DNA of 64,000 nt from Puccinia triticina (Eukaryota > Basidiomycota > Pucciniomycetes > Pucciniales > Pucciniaceae), in contig NC_070565.1 in assembly GCF_026914185.1 (NCBI RefSeq), positions 2,108,001 to 2,172,000 of the forward strand. Reading direction: 5' to 3'. The translations under genes were made by a program, and so were the position numbers. The notes under the pieces were generated by a model that saw only the letters and a program-made list of their open reading frames with translations, was not told where the DNA came from and ran no database searches. How positions within the stretch are numbered: position 1 is the first letter of the stretch; each line of letters opens with the position of its first letter. Shown here piece after piece: positions 31,216 through 42,735 of this stretch.

Positions 31216-31425
31216 GTTTGTGGTTTGTCACCCTATTGTATGCATGGACAATGGGGTGAAAAATCATAGTCCATAAGGGCAGTTACAGTTAAATATTTCT
31301 TAAATTTTACCCTCATTTACTCAGCAGAAATCCCCCTGATCTGGTATGGAAAGTGTCTGATTTTTCACCCTATTGTACGCGCGTACAATAGGTGCGTGTA
31401 CAATAGGGTAACAAATCACACACCA
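31216..31425. mobile_element. Small MITE-like element with CACCCTATTGTA inverted ends
   Basis: TCACCCTATTGTATGCATGG...ACAATGGGGTGA at 31228-31262 and TCACCCTATTGTACGCGCGT...TACAATAGGGT at 31365-31410 form nested inverted repeats. No duplication of the target was established. Confidence 0.45.
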
Positions 31426-31504
31426 ATCACACATTTTTAATACAGAGAGGCATTTGAAGCTGATCAGTGATTTATGAAATGTGTCATCATTCTGCACCCA
31501 GCCA

Positions 31505-34500
31505 AAATAAAGTTCTCCTGCTCTTGTACAAATATTAAAACGTTTTGCACTTCCAATATTTTCTTTATCCAAATCTAGGCAGTTGCGTTTCAGGTGTGAT
31601 ATATATTTGATGAAGGCAGTTGAAACCAATGTAAAAAAAAATGGATGTGCCAGTGCTACCTGATTTTGAACTGTAGAACTTAAGTTAGGATTGACATGAA
31701 CTTGACCTCAAGATGAATTCAACAGAGTTGAAAAATATTTCACGTCCAACAGTTACATATCACCCCAAATTGGCAATTCACCATCACATTGTAAGGACTT
31801 CTGCCCCAGGTCAGACAAAAAATAACCCCAAATTCAGCTGTGGCACTCCCTGGGGAGTGCCCCCAAAGCTTTCCTGGTGTAACATGTTCATGCATCACAC
31901 AATCCCCGTGAAACATGTTTCTACAACACGCAACCCATGTAAGATGTTCCTGAAACATGTAACCCCCACTCCATTTTCCATTGTCAAAATAATAATAATA
32001 AAATTATAGGGACAACTCCCCCCCCAAAAAAACAGACTTATTTTGCGCACTGGGGAAAACTCTTTGCGCACTATGCAGCATGCGGATTTCTAAACACTTT
32101 GCGCACTGCGGGTGAAGGAATCAAAATAAATATTTTTTTTGACAAATCAATAGAAAGGCCTTTGAACACCCTCTGCACATTTTTTAAGAGTTTTTTTGAA
32201 GATTCCTTGTATTCTGAAACTGTCAGCCTTAGAGTCATCACAGCTGACCTAAAAGCTGCCTGTTCTACCTTTGTTACATATAAATTACTTTATATCTTTT
32301 TCATCTTAAGAGATATCCCTGTTTTGACTTCATATTCTGTTTCCTCATGCAATTTTAACCCTAGTTACAACTTACCAATTCATTGTAACTATACTCCTTC
32401 CCTGAGTTACTGAGTTGTAGCGCCCTTGCGCAGTTGTGACGTGTCAGCGCTACTAGGCGCGCCAAACCACATGTACATATGTAAATTACATAAGCAAACT
32501 GTGAAAATTTTCGTAGTCAGGATCCCCCTTGCCTGAGGCGGATCCACAGACTTCAGCACACCAGAACCACCACCCAGATAACTCCAGGATCACCACCAAA
32601 GAGCCTACTATACTCCCAGTATACCTACCGTCACAGGCGCCTAGGATATTGACAGTAAGTAACCTCTTTCACTGAACCTTGTTTATCTCAGAGGTACAAC
32701 TCTGTGTCTTGCTGGATCTGCCTTTTCTTCTTGCTTTGCTTTCTCCTTGATCACAGGGCTGTCCCTCCATATCTATAGGCCTTTGCCTCCATCTTGATCA
32801 CAGGGCTGTCCCTTCTTATCATCAGGCCTTTGCCTCAAAATCTAGGTTCAGGGCTGTCCCTCAGGTTTCCCATTAAGAACCTTGACTGTCCAGAGAGAAG
32901 TCTAAAAAACTGTGGCTGGATTAAGACTTATCTAATCCAGATACCCTCCTGAGAGGAAGCTGTAGCACTTCTTGCACAGATTAGCAGCACTCTTCTGAAG
33001 AGTAGCATTGCCAGTGGACGTGCATTCCCACTAGAATAACCTAGTACTTCTCTTCCTTCTTATCCTGCTTAGTTTCTCTCTCTCTTTCTCTTTTTCTATT
33101 ATAGTTGTAATTTCTTTATCCCAAGAAATCCAACTATTGCCCCCCCATTTCTTGTGTCCTGCTGTCACTATAGAGACTCAGGCTCACAGAAACACACTTT
33201 AACAGATTTCATGCATGCAAAATTTCCTAATTTTTCAAAGCCTTGCATGTTCTTGCACAAAGTGGCCAAAAAGCTCTGAAACAATTGGATATATGTCTAT
33301 CATGATGTGAAAAACTATTTGGAATTTTTGGCATGCGGTAACCTTAATTCTGAAAAACTCCAAAGAACTAAGAGATTTTATTTTAATCAGACTGTGTAAC
33401 TAGAAGTATGTACAATTGTTTTATGGAAGAAAATAAAGCTGAAGAATGAGGAAATATACCTAAGAGCAGGAATAGGGCCGCTCTCTACTAGTTAAGATAA
33501 AGTATCAGAAAAGGAAACAGTCCTGTTTTGGACCTGCAAGACAGAGAGTGAGATCGTGGTGTTAGCACTTTCTCCCAGCTTGATTCCTCTCTTTTGTTTC
33601 CCTCTAAGCTTTTGGTCTTACTTGGTGTAGTCTTTTGACCTGTGATATCCCTCACTAAGCGTCGGGGAAACGGCGAAGCAGTTGAGCAACGTTGTCTGCT
33701 TCAAGGCATAGTTGCATCAGCTTCTGCCTTTGGTTTGTGCCTTAGCCTTTTAACGCGACACACTTACCAATAGGTTTTCCAACTCTTTGAGTGGTATTGG
33801 TGCGGACGGTCTGATTGTCTTTGACTATTTTGTCCAGGAACAAACAAGATAGTGCTTTAGCTTCTATCTGTCTAACTTTGTCTTAGGAACTCAGCCGCTT
33901 ACCTTTGGCGCTGGCTGAGATTCTTTCGACCAGTGGTTTTGGCCGGAATTTTCCACATGCCTGATCTTGCTGGCGGATGTCTGATCTGCTTACATCAACA
34001 AGATGAATATAGTTTCACGACAACACTGCACAGACTTTGGACTGCGGAAGTGATTCACATTTGCTTGCCAAATCCCGCAGCTGGGGTAGCTTCCAACGTC
34101 TTACTCAGTTTATGAGTTTGACGCCGCTTGCCTAGACTGGAATTCTCACAAATTCCAGGTCCCCAAATGACTGTACTTGTTTGTTTTCTTAGTGAGTGTT
34201 TTCAGCATACAAGGAATCTTCAAAAAAACCCTAAAAAATGTGCAGAGGGAAATCAAAGGCCTTTCTATCAATTCATCAAAAATAATCATGAAAAATTTGA
34301 TTCCTTCACATGCAGTGCACAAAGTGCTTGGAGATCTGCGCGCTGCACAGTGTGCAAAGAGTTTTCCCCAGGGCGCAAAGTAAGTCCGTTTTTTTTTGGG
34401 AGTTGTCCCAATAATTTATTTATTATTTTTTTGACAATGGAAAAGGGAATGGGGGTGACATGTTTCAGGAACATCTTACATGGGTTGCGTTTTGCAGAAA

Positions 34501-35565
34501 CATGTTTCACGGGGATTGTGTGATGCAGGAAAATGTTACACCAGGGAAGCTTTGGGGGCACTCCCCAGGTGTGAAGGCCCACCTACTAGTCTTATCTCAA
34601 TCAGCAAGATCGCCTAGCATAAGACCGAGGGGAAAGATAATCCTCTTAGAACTTGAATGTGGATTACTTTATCAAGAGAGGAATAGTGTTTTTGTATTGA
34701 ATAGTTATTTTCATATTTCCCAATAGTGATCAGAAATAAAGAACAAATATAACAAGATGAAGAAAAAGAAAGAAAGGGGACAAAGAGAAAATAATGGTAG
34801 AAGAATGATGACAAGCTACATTTGTAAAACAACTGGATAATATCAATTAAAGACAACAGTAATTTATCTGAAAAACAGCATAACTACTTTGGAAATCTTA
34901 AAGCGCATGACACTTACATATTACACACACTTTCATTTGTAAATCTGAAAGATTTCTAAATAATAGTCAACAAAAGTTTCAGCTGTTACACCAGGGAGTG
35001 CCACAGCTGGATTTGGGGTTATTTTTTGTCTGAACTGGGGCAGAAGTCCTTACAATGTGATGGTGAATTGTTCAATTACTGGGCAAGAACTATATGTTAT
35101 GAGCTGCGCGTCTGCGCGCCAGGACTACCCCGGGGAGGCATGTCACTTACTTGTACATACATGTCACAGCTCTCTACCACAAGGAGGAGCCGGAGAGGGA
35201 TCATCAACCTTTCTCCATCTAGCAATTTACCTTTTGACTAGAAAACCCGGAAGGCAGCCTTCTCCCCCTCAGCACAACCCTTACACTATAGACCTATCTA
35301 ATTTGGAGTGATATGTAACCGTTGGACGTGAACTATCATTCAACTCTGTTGAATTTATCTTGAAGTCAAGTTCATGTCAATCCTAACTTAAGTTCTACAT
35401 TTCAAAATCAGGTAGCACTGGCACATCCAATTTTTTTTACATTGGTTTCAACTGCCTTCATCAAATATATATCACACCTGAAACGCAACTGCCTAGATTT
35501 GGATAAAGAAAATATTGGAAGTGCAAAATGTTTTAATATTTGCACAAGAGCAGGAGAAAAATTGG
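31505..35565. repeat. ~4-kb nested inverted repeat (large palindromic locus)
   Basis: The left arm 31505-32220 is matched in reverse by the right arm 34190-35565. Landmarks are CTCCTGCTCTTGTACAAAT / its reverse at ~35545, GGACTTCTGCCCCAG / ~35040, GTGTAACATG.. / ~34540, and TTTGCGCACTGGGGAAAAC / ~34372. The right arm is longer because it contains two insertions (about 34577-34984 and 35077-35300). The centre holds the inverted solo LTR and ~1 kb of unassigned sequence (33189-34185). A further related end (GCGCAAAAGG...) follows at ~35580-35620. Confidence 0.75.
32221..33188 (-). mobile_element. Solo LTR, 968 bp, inverted, with 5-bp duplication GAAAC
   Basis: On the plus strand it starts TGTCAGCCTTAGAG and ends GACTCAGGCTCACA, the reverse of the 29430-30012 LTR, with about 385 bp more inside (including two CACAGGGCTGTCCCT repeats). 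GAAAC at 32216-32220 recurs at 33189-33193. Confidence 0.9.
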
Positions 35566-36618
35566 CACACTGAACAGTGCGCAAAAGGTTTTTTGCAGTG
35601 CGGGAAGTAAGTCCAAAAAATATATAATTGGAAAAACAACTCCCAAACCCAGTCCCCGCAAAGTAAATTGGGGAATGGGAGTTGTTTTCCCAATTTTTGA
35701 GAGTTATTTTTCTAAGAATCAACATTTATCTTGACTTTCTTGCCAGAACCTGTAGGTGCCCAATTTATACCTTGGATGAATCCATTCACCCTCAGCACCT
35801 GCCAAAGGGTATCCTTTCAACACATATTCCAAGGAGATCACACTAAGAATTAATATGATTATTTCCACTTTCTTGTTTGTGTAAATTATGATTCTCCTAA
35901 ACAGCTTTTGGGAGGTTTTGAATTTAGTTGTCTTTTCTGGGAATGCTTGATTAGATACATCTGATGTGGCTCTTCTTTCTGCATCAAGTCTCCCTCTTGT
36001 TTGTATTTCATTTTACAAGAGCCTTTTGCTACTTGAAAAGCTTCCTTGATGATATCCTCAAGCCATCATGCAAACCACAAATGAATCAAATGATGCTGCC
36101 TTGTGTGCTGCAGCTTCAGGCTTAAGTACTTCTACCAAAACCATGCTCGCTCCAAAGCTTAGCTGGTTCAAAAAGAGGCCCAATCGAATTGGGTATTTCC
36201 CTTCCCTTGCTTTAAGTTTTTGGAATTGAGTCACCGGCCCACCATATCCAAGGACTTGAGGTGCTAGTTATTAGGGGCTCAAAATTCATTCCTGCGTAAA
36301 GCGGCGTTAGACTGGGTCAAGGTATTTCTCACGCAAACCCAGAATATCTGTGATGCTGTAAGATTGGCTTGAGCAAAGTCATCACAAAAATTCTTTGATT
36401 GCGCCTAATAGGCCAGCTTGCGTGATTCAGCTTTGTATACATTGCGAAAACCGTTTAGTAGCGGCAAGAGTGTGTAATGCAACAGCACAGTGATGTGAAA
36501 GGGAGGAATAAGAGTGTAATCAAGGGATGTGTCAATCATATGGAGTCCGGGAGCTGCGGTTGACTACAACATATCTAGCAAGATGATCTTCTCTAAAGAC
36601 AAAGCCGATTCTCCGTAT
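35566..36618. other. Intergenic, nothing recognised
   Basis: After the TIR-like end near 35600, A/T-rich sequence without a supported gene leads to the 3' end of the secreted-protein gene. Confidence 0.4.
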
Positions 36619-37189
36619 CTAGTCCGTCCCGGGTATTCTACAGTAGTATTGAAAGGTTGCGGGGTCTGTCACTGGAATTAAATGGGTGGAGTCGGGTGGT
36701 GGCGCCTATGAAGCAAAAAGGGATTCAGGTTTTAATAAGCTGGCCACAAGACGTCTTTGGTTAAGGTCAAATGTGAACAGAAACTTACAGGCTGGTAGCG
36801 GGCTGAACAACACTGGTTGAGGATTGCAGCGTTGGGATCGGCCACGTTGCTGCAGATATACTCCTGTCGATGTCCGGGTTGCTTTGGGGGCGCGAGTGGG
36901 AGTTGGACTAAATGATGGCCAGATGGAAAAACGATGCACGAATTCAAGTGGAAATGGGATTCAATCGAGATCAGTCATCTTGAGTGATATAGCTGCATCA
37001 ATTGCGCTTAAAAAGGAAAAACTTACGCGAAGCTGAAGTTACAGCGCCGTTTTTGAAGGTCTGCTGAGAACAGTAAGGGTTAGGTCTTTTCGAGCTGCAC
37101 TTGAAGGCGAAAAATTCTTGCTTGGAATAGACAGCTTGGCCTTGCAAGACAAGAGCCGTCAAAAGCAAGAAAATTTTCATGGAGAGCAT
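36619..37189 (-). CDS. Small secreted cysteine-containing protein, candidate effector (3 exons, 102 aa)
   Basis: Exon 1 (37189-37043) codes a clear signal peptide, MLSMKIFLLLTALVLQGQA, then KQEFFAFKCSSKRPNPYC. Exon 2 (36863-36789) holds EYICSNVADPNAAILNQCC, and exon 3 (36705-36619) ends YYCRIPGTD before TAG. Splice sites are GTAACT..GACAG and GTAAGT..CATAG, and the frame closes exactly. Mature length is ~80 residues with six cysteines in the order C, C, C, CC, C. Rust fungi secrete many such short, lineage-specific proteins into plants, so the role is inferred as a candidate effector; there is no domain to prove it. An alternative donor GTAAGT 16 nt further into exon 1 would break the frame. 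No other gene is close; repeats lie on both sides. Confidence 0.65.
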
Positions 37190-38342
37190 CGTAGGTGGTG
37201 ATAGGATGATGATAGCCAAAGATGAACACAGGTGATGTTGGTTTGGGTGCAGTGGTGGTGGCAGAGTTCGGATGCGAATGTTACGACAGAGATGTATCAG
37301 AAATGGAGTAGGCCTTTCTATACTTTTTCGAAGCAAAATTTCTACCGTCCACTCGTTCAAGCTTTTTGTGCTGCTGCAGTGCTGAACAGGTGGCAGGGTA
37401 CACATGCACGACATCACGATGCACCCGGTTGACGTGGTGGGAATCCAGCTATATGAAATGCGACGGCGGTGCCAGTCGTTGAAGTGCCGGTAGCAACCGT
37501 GACTGTGAGACCAATATGCTCGGGGTGGTTGTCAAGGGCGGTGATTTCGGGCATCAAAAGATTTTATGGAGTGATCCATCGACCATCGTGAGTCCAGAGT
37601 CTCCACGCATCGTCTTGCCCCACCCGGTTGGCATGCTCTACTCATATTCTTGTTGATCAACACTTTTTGAAGTCATTCTTCGGCTGCTCGATGCAGGAGA
37701 CGACGTCGCCAGCTCTTTTGTTTGACTCTTAACTGACTAGGGCAATTGTGGCTGCGCCACATGAAATGAGTCTCAGCTTTTGAGATTTGTTAGTGTAGGG
37801 CGTCAGACTCAAGATTACAAACCCATAATCATGTACTTAGACATCTAACCTAGTTAGTGAGACCGGGGATTTTCCCCCGGTTAGGGCTTGTTACATGTAC
37901 TTAGCCTGGTCGATCCCGCGCCCCGGCTCCAATCTCTTTCCTCACCGAGATTGGAACCGGGATTCGTCAGAGCCGATAGCTGACCCGCGACGGGACTGTA
38001 TCGACCAGGTATGTGTTTTTCATTGTTTGTTTGGCAATCAATACCAAGATTGGAACCGGGATTCGTCAGAGCCGATAGCTGACCCGCAACGGGACTGTAT
38101 TGACCAGATCCCATTTGCCTTATCACATTTGGCATCTTATAAGATTTGCCAAAAGAGATGCATCAAAAAATGTCTGATGGCAAAAACAAGGAACAATTGA
38201 ACCAGCACCCAAAAAGGAAGTTGTCACATGTGAAATCTGTCAAGCACAGTGAAAACTGAACATGCAGGCAGCAGCACCCTATAACTGAAATTCTGAAAAC
38301 TGTAGATTACTCCAAGTTCCAACTCAAATATCAAATCACAAT
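37190..38342. other. Intergenic with a duplicated ~60-bp segment
   Basis: A ~60-bp segment starting TTGGAACCGGGATTCGTCAG occurs at about 37950-38008 and 38049-38107 (95% alike by eye). A 46-codon minus-strand frame (MPEITALDNHPEHIG... near 37550-37410) is possible but unsupported. No tRNA fold was found in the duplicated segment. Confidence 0.45.
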
Positions 38343-39100
38343 CACTCACTTAGAGAATGTCAAAACGGACCCGGGTACCGGTTGCACCGCCGGTACCCGC
38401 GCGTTTTTTGAGAAAAACGGGCACCCGGCACCGCATCCGGCACCGCCAGGCGGGTACCAGCGGTCTTTTAGGCGCGTACCACGGGTACCAGCTGGTTTTT
38501 TTTTATCAAAACTCACTCCCAAGCCCCAAAGGGAGGGCATGAAGACTCACTACCCTCTTGATGGCCGGCAGAGACCGGTCATTGAGAGGAGTGCACCCCC
38601 TCGATGACATTAAAGGGGGGGGGGGGGGAGCACTCCCCTTTATGGCATCGCAAGGAAGATATAATCCCCTCCATGCCATCGAGGGATTTAGAGGGATTCT
38701 ACTTTCTAGATATTCCCCTTGGCTACCCTCGGTCATTGAGGGGATGGTGCACTCCCCTCGATGGAATCGAGTGGGGTGTGTCCTCTCGATGACATTGAGG
38801 GGAATACACAACCCCCCTCGGTGTCATCAAGAGGACGCAATCGCCTTGTCATCGAGGGGACACACTCCCCTCGATGGAGGGGAGTGTGTCCTCTCAATGA
38901 CATCAAGTGGGGGGGGGTGCTCCTCTTGATGACATCGAGGGGAGTACACACCTTGATCCCATCAAGGGGAGTTTGTACTCCCCTCGATGGCACCAATGGG
39001 AGTCCATCCCCCTCTGGATGCCATCAAAGGAATCGTTAACTCCTCTCGATGGCGTCGAGAAGAGGACATGCTCCCCTGCCGGCCATTGAGAGGAGTAATT

Positions 39101-40568
39101 TTTTTTTTTTTTAAGTGCTATTGATTTCACATGCTGCACTATTTATCTGCTAAGGGTTATGTATATACAAACAGTATCTTCTAAAGTATTCATATGAACG
39201 CCAGGAAACTGAATGATGAAGCGGCCAATAATGTGTGAAGCTATTGTGTATAGAAAAAGGATGAAAAGAAGAGAATGTGAAGATAACGGAAGTAAAGGAA
39301 GAGGAAATAAAACTAAAGACTCTGCAAATTTAATAAAAGAAACTTAGTGGGAAGAGAGCGGGAAACAACAAAAAAACATAGTAAGAGAAAGGGAAGGGTA
39401 TTTAGATGCTTTGGAGTTTGGAAAGCCCAGCCCATTGTCCCATCCCACCAGAAGATTGAGTGTTCAGAGTGCGTCGAGGCCCCCACAACCTGTCGCTGCT
39501 ACTGAAAAGCGGATCCTTGGGTTATCCCCCAATAACCCGAGGTCCATCGGTCTTCAGGGAGTCAGGGATAGGCTCCCTAGTCCATTGCTAGTACATACAA
39601 CCTTGTTGAAAAATGGAATTTAAGATGGTCACTAAAGAAAAGGAAAAAAGAATCAGGGATATTTTAAATAAAACTATGGAGTGTAACAGAGCACATGAGA
39701 AAAAGGAGAAAGGTCCTATGGTTTACGCCGCCAAGATGTATTTCCGGATGTTTGGGAACCAATTAGTTGCCAAGATATACTCGGACACTGCAACCATTGC
39801 TTTGGGATTGTCCATGATTGACCGGAAAGAGTCCAGATTTGCTCCACACTTTGATCGCCGTAGGGATTGTTTGAGAACCGCTCAGGCTTTCTTATACCTG
39901 TTGCAAAACATAAGGAAGTGTGCTGCATTCTCTTGGACAAAGAAGTTAGTACATTGTGGATCTAAAATGTTTTTTATTTTAAACAGAAAATTATTCAGGG
40001 GAGCATGATCCGCCCTGAGCTGAAAGATTGTTGCTGCCAATCCCTTTTCCTGTTGGTCTAAGGCTTGTACTAGTTTTGTGCAGTCTTTAGAGTAGGGAAA
40101 GCGTTGGGATTTGTCCAACAACCCGTCTTCGGAAAGCTGTATTTGAGTCCGGGTGTGTTGTCGTAGCTAATTGGCTAGGCTCTTTGGTACCAACACCAAA
40201 AAAAGAGCATCGTCCTGCAAGGTGGATACTCTTGTAGCTGCCTCTTTTGCAAGGGTATCTGCTTTTTCGTTAGCCACAATGCCCTCGTGACCGGGGCACC
40301 AGTAGAGCCTGACCGGGAGTCCTAAAAGCTTCATACAAAAGAAGTTGTCAGTGTAAAGGTGTTGTCCCGGTGATTGGGACCCTGGGTCTGCAGAGAGCAT
40401 TAGGGCTCCCTGGTTATCGCAGAAGATGGCTACCGCTGTGATTTCCTGTGAATGGTCAGCCTCAAGGGTTTCTTGTGCTATATTTACGGCAAGTCTGATT
40501 CCTATGAGCTCAGCCTTGAAATTAGAAATGAAGTCTGCTGGGCCAATAGAGGCCGCCTTGCTTTTCTC
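39101..40568 (-). mobile_element. 5'-truncated LINE (non-LTR retrotransposon) 3' end
   Basis: The insertion sits in the MITE at a TAATT site, with TAATT at 39096-39100 and 40569-40573. The plus strand starts with a T run, which is the poly-A tail on the minus strand. The remaining 1.47 kb codes the RNase H and C-terminal part of the second ORF. Confidence 0.85.
39720..40568 (-). pseudogene. LINE ORF2 C-terminal part: RNase H plus zinc-knuckle-like tail
   Basis: From 40560 downward: NFKAELIGIRLAVNIAQ, FCDNQGALML and a block ending CPGHEGIVANEKADTLAKEAA, the RNase H core of Tad/I-type LINEs, with E, D and H/D residues visible. A frame break near 40165 is followed by TIFQLRADHAPLN, LDPQCTN and ENAAHFLMFC, the typical C-terminal motif, then a further stretch ending WFPNIRKYILAA near 39725. 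The reverse transcriptase is missing (5' truncation). Stops and a frame change show it is dead. Confidence 0.75.
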
Positions 40569-40871
40569 TAATTGATCCCCTTGATGGCCGGCCAAAGGTG
40601 GCCGCGTGCCGTAGTACCCGGCTCCCCGGCCGGGGATGAGCGGTTTTTGGGGGCGGTACCCGGGTACCGCACCGCTTTTTGCCAAAAAACGGGCACCCGG
40701 CACCGCATCTGGCACCGCTGGGCGGGTGCGGGGCGGGTGTGGGCGGTAACCGCCAGGCGGTGCCGGGTACCTAGCAACGGGTACCTTTTTACATTCTCTA
40801 CACTCACTTGATTACGTAAAAAGATAAGGATACAATGGAATAAGATCCAGCATAATTGACAACTAATTAAG

Positions 40872-41031
40872 GCCCCGTTTGGACGCACCATTATATATGT
40901 CATAAACAGGGCAAATTTATGATGCGCGTCCCAAATTTTGCCTCCCGTTGCCACTAAAATTTTGGAACCCCTGGGGTTGCGCATCATAAATTCACCCACT
41001 TATAATGTATAACACTGCGTCCAAACGGGGC
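40872..41031. mobile_element. 160-bp MITE with GCCCCGTTTGGACGCA inverted ends
   Basis: GCCCCGTTTGGACGCA at the left and TGCGTCCAAACGGGGC at the right are perfect 16-bp inverted repeats. The interior is also partly palindromic (GATGCGCGTCCC / GGTTGCGCATC). The target duplication was not resolved. Confidence 0.75.
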
Positions 41032-41059
41032 GTAACATAACAATTCCATGAAAAAAGGA

Positions 41060-41490
41060 GCTATGTATGGTGATTTTAATTTTCTAAGAGTGAATACTGC
41101 AAAGGTTCAAGATGCACAACATATGGCTGTACATGATCAAAGACAGGCCTTGGAAAAAATCCTCTGACATTCCCTCAGGATTGACCTTGACCCTTTTTGC
41201 CAGTCACAGCAAAAGCCCTTATGATTGGAATTTGGATACAGGAATGGGATAAAGCAAAGCCAAATTTGATATTGGGTTCTTGGATGACTTCTAACCCTGG
41301 AAATGCCCCAATCCCTACCGCTGTGGGACCTTTTAAAATCTAAAGATCAAGGACCTGTGGCTGGATATCTTGGATTAGGAGTTTTGTCCCATTGGCAAGG
41401 CGGTTGGCTAAGCCAAGATTTTGATTGAGCACTACAAGCATATTAAACTCTTCAATGAGAGGCAATTTTCAGGAAATTTTGGAACTTCCA
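41060..41490 (-). pseudogene. Helitron-type (Pif1-like) helicase C-terminal remnant
   Basis: Minus-strand translation gives NQNLGLANRLANGTKLLI, then IPIIRAFAVTGKKGQGQS and FPRPVFDHVQPYVVHLEPL, matching in order the end of Pif1-family helicases (LxxGLxNGTxL, AFAxTINKxQGQ, PVFxHGQLYVAxSR). There are stops inside, and the catalytic middle and Rep domain are absent. Confidence 0.6.
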
Positions 41491-42735
41491 TTTTGTTCAG
41501 GACCTCTTGCAGAACTGCTTGCTAACTGCCCCAGGGCCATGGCTTGCAGCATCATTCCGATCTAAATCAATGAATTTGCTATAACACCATAGAGACTATG
41601 TGTCAATTGAAAAAAAAAGAAATAAACTTCCTCATGTAGATCAAAAGAGCCTGAAAGGCTTACTCTGCTGCCAAAATTTTCCGCGCAATATCCTGTTATA
41701 AGGGTAGTGGAGGATCAGAGTTACAACGGATCCCACAGAGCTTATCCTGCCTCTTGCCCGCCATGATCTTGAGAACGTTCCTCAGCTCAAGCCATCACGT
41801 GTTGCGGACCCTGCGGTTGGCAAAGTCGGTGATGGTGACCATTTTGGGGAGATTGGCGATCATCGAGCCCCACATCTGCTCGCTGTTCTGCCTTGACCCG
41901 CTCCACCGTTGGCACCGACGTGTTCCGCTCCATCACCAGCGCAGGGCAGAAGGAGGCCACTGTTGGCTCGAGTTTTGTTGATTGGCGCCGCGGCGACGGG
42001 ATCGCGCCCTGCAGCGTGTGCCCCAGACCCTTCCGCGCTTAGAACAGCCGGTGGCTCTCCTCATTCAGGATGTTATTATACACACATCACAAAATTGTTT
42101 GCGTATGTCATCAACGCCTTGTCTGACCGGATCAGAAGCTGGACCGGGGTCCCTTCCGGTCCGCGAGTCTCATTGGATGAGCTCGTCCCGATACAAAAGA
42201 TTCATCAGGGATGGCCGGACTTGGAGGAGTCCGATCGCGGATGAGGGAATCTAATATACATAAAAGGTAGGATGAACAGGATCCGAACACAAGGGTGACC
42301 GCGAAAGGTTATACATAAGGGTGGGGCCGAGAGCGGCAAACAGGAAAGCTAGAATATGCTGCCGAGAGCGGCGAATAAAGAGAAAAAGATACCAAGAGCG
42401 GTCGGAAACGGCTGAGCCTTTTACCTTAAGTAGCAGCGGCTCAGAAGACTTCCATCTGCGGAAGCAGAGTCTTCACAACAGAGGACCGGGCAATGGTCAT
42501 CAAACGGGTATAAAAAGAGGGCATGTTTGCCTCGGATTTCTAGCCTCGTGCCCCCACCCAGCTCCAGAACTTCAGGCTCACATTGGTACCTGGGAAGAGG
42601 CAAATGCTGGCCAAAAACAACAGGAATTTGTTGATTCTCTGTTAGAGATTCATCCGTGTCGAGAGTCAATCGAAACCGAGTACGGATCAGATCATCTGTG
42701 TTTGTCCATGTCCCTCTAGCATTGATTATCGGGAT
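41491..42735. other. Unassigned, possible gene debris
   Basis: A minus-strand piece near 41890-41700 reads MIANLPKMVTITDFANRR then a stop and MAGKRQDKLCG; it looks once-coding but is not recognised. Frames of 75-132 codons elsewhere in this stretch have no domain signal. Confidence 0.35.

Larger units (their letters stand above)
38351..40800. mobile_element. Second copy of the hAT-like MITE, with a LINE fragment inside
   Basis: TAGAGAATGT...ACATTCTCTA ends; CACTCACT at 38343-38350 and 40801-40808 is a perfect 8-bp duplication. Outside the inserted LINE it matches 27645-28625 almost base for base, including the palindromic array (38545-39095). Confidence 0.88.

Noticed and set aside
37950..38107. 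tRNA gene pair on the minus strand (GGTTCCAATC resembles a T-arm)
   Set aside because: The stem that can be drawn has a 9-nt loop, and no cloverleaf with acceptor and D arms could be fit. It is recorded as a simple duplication.
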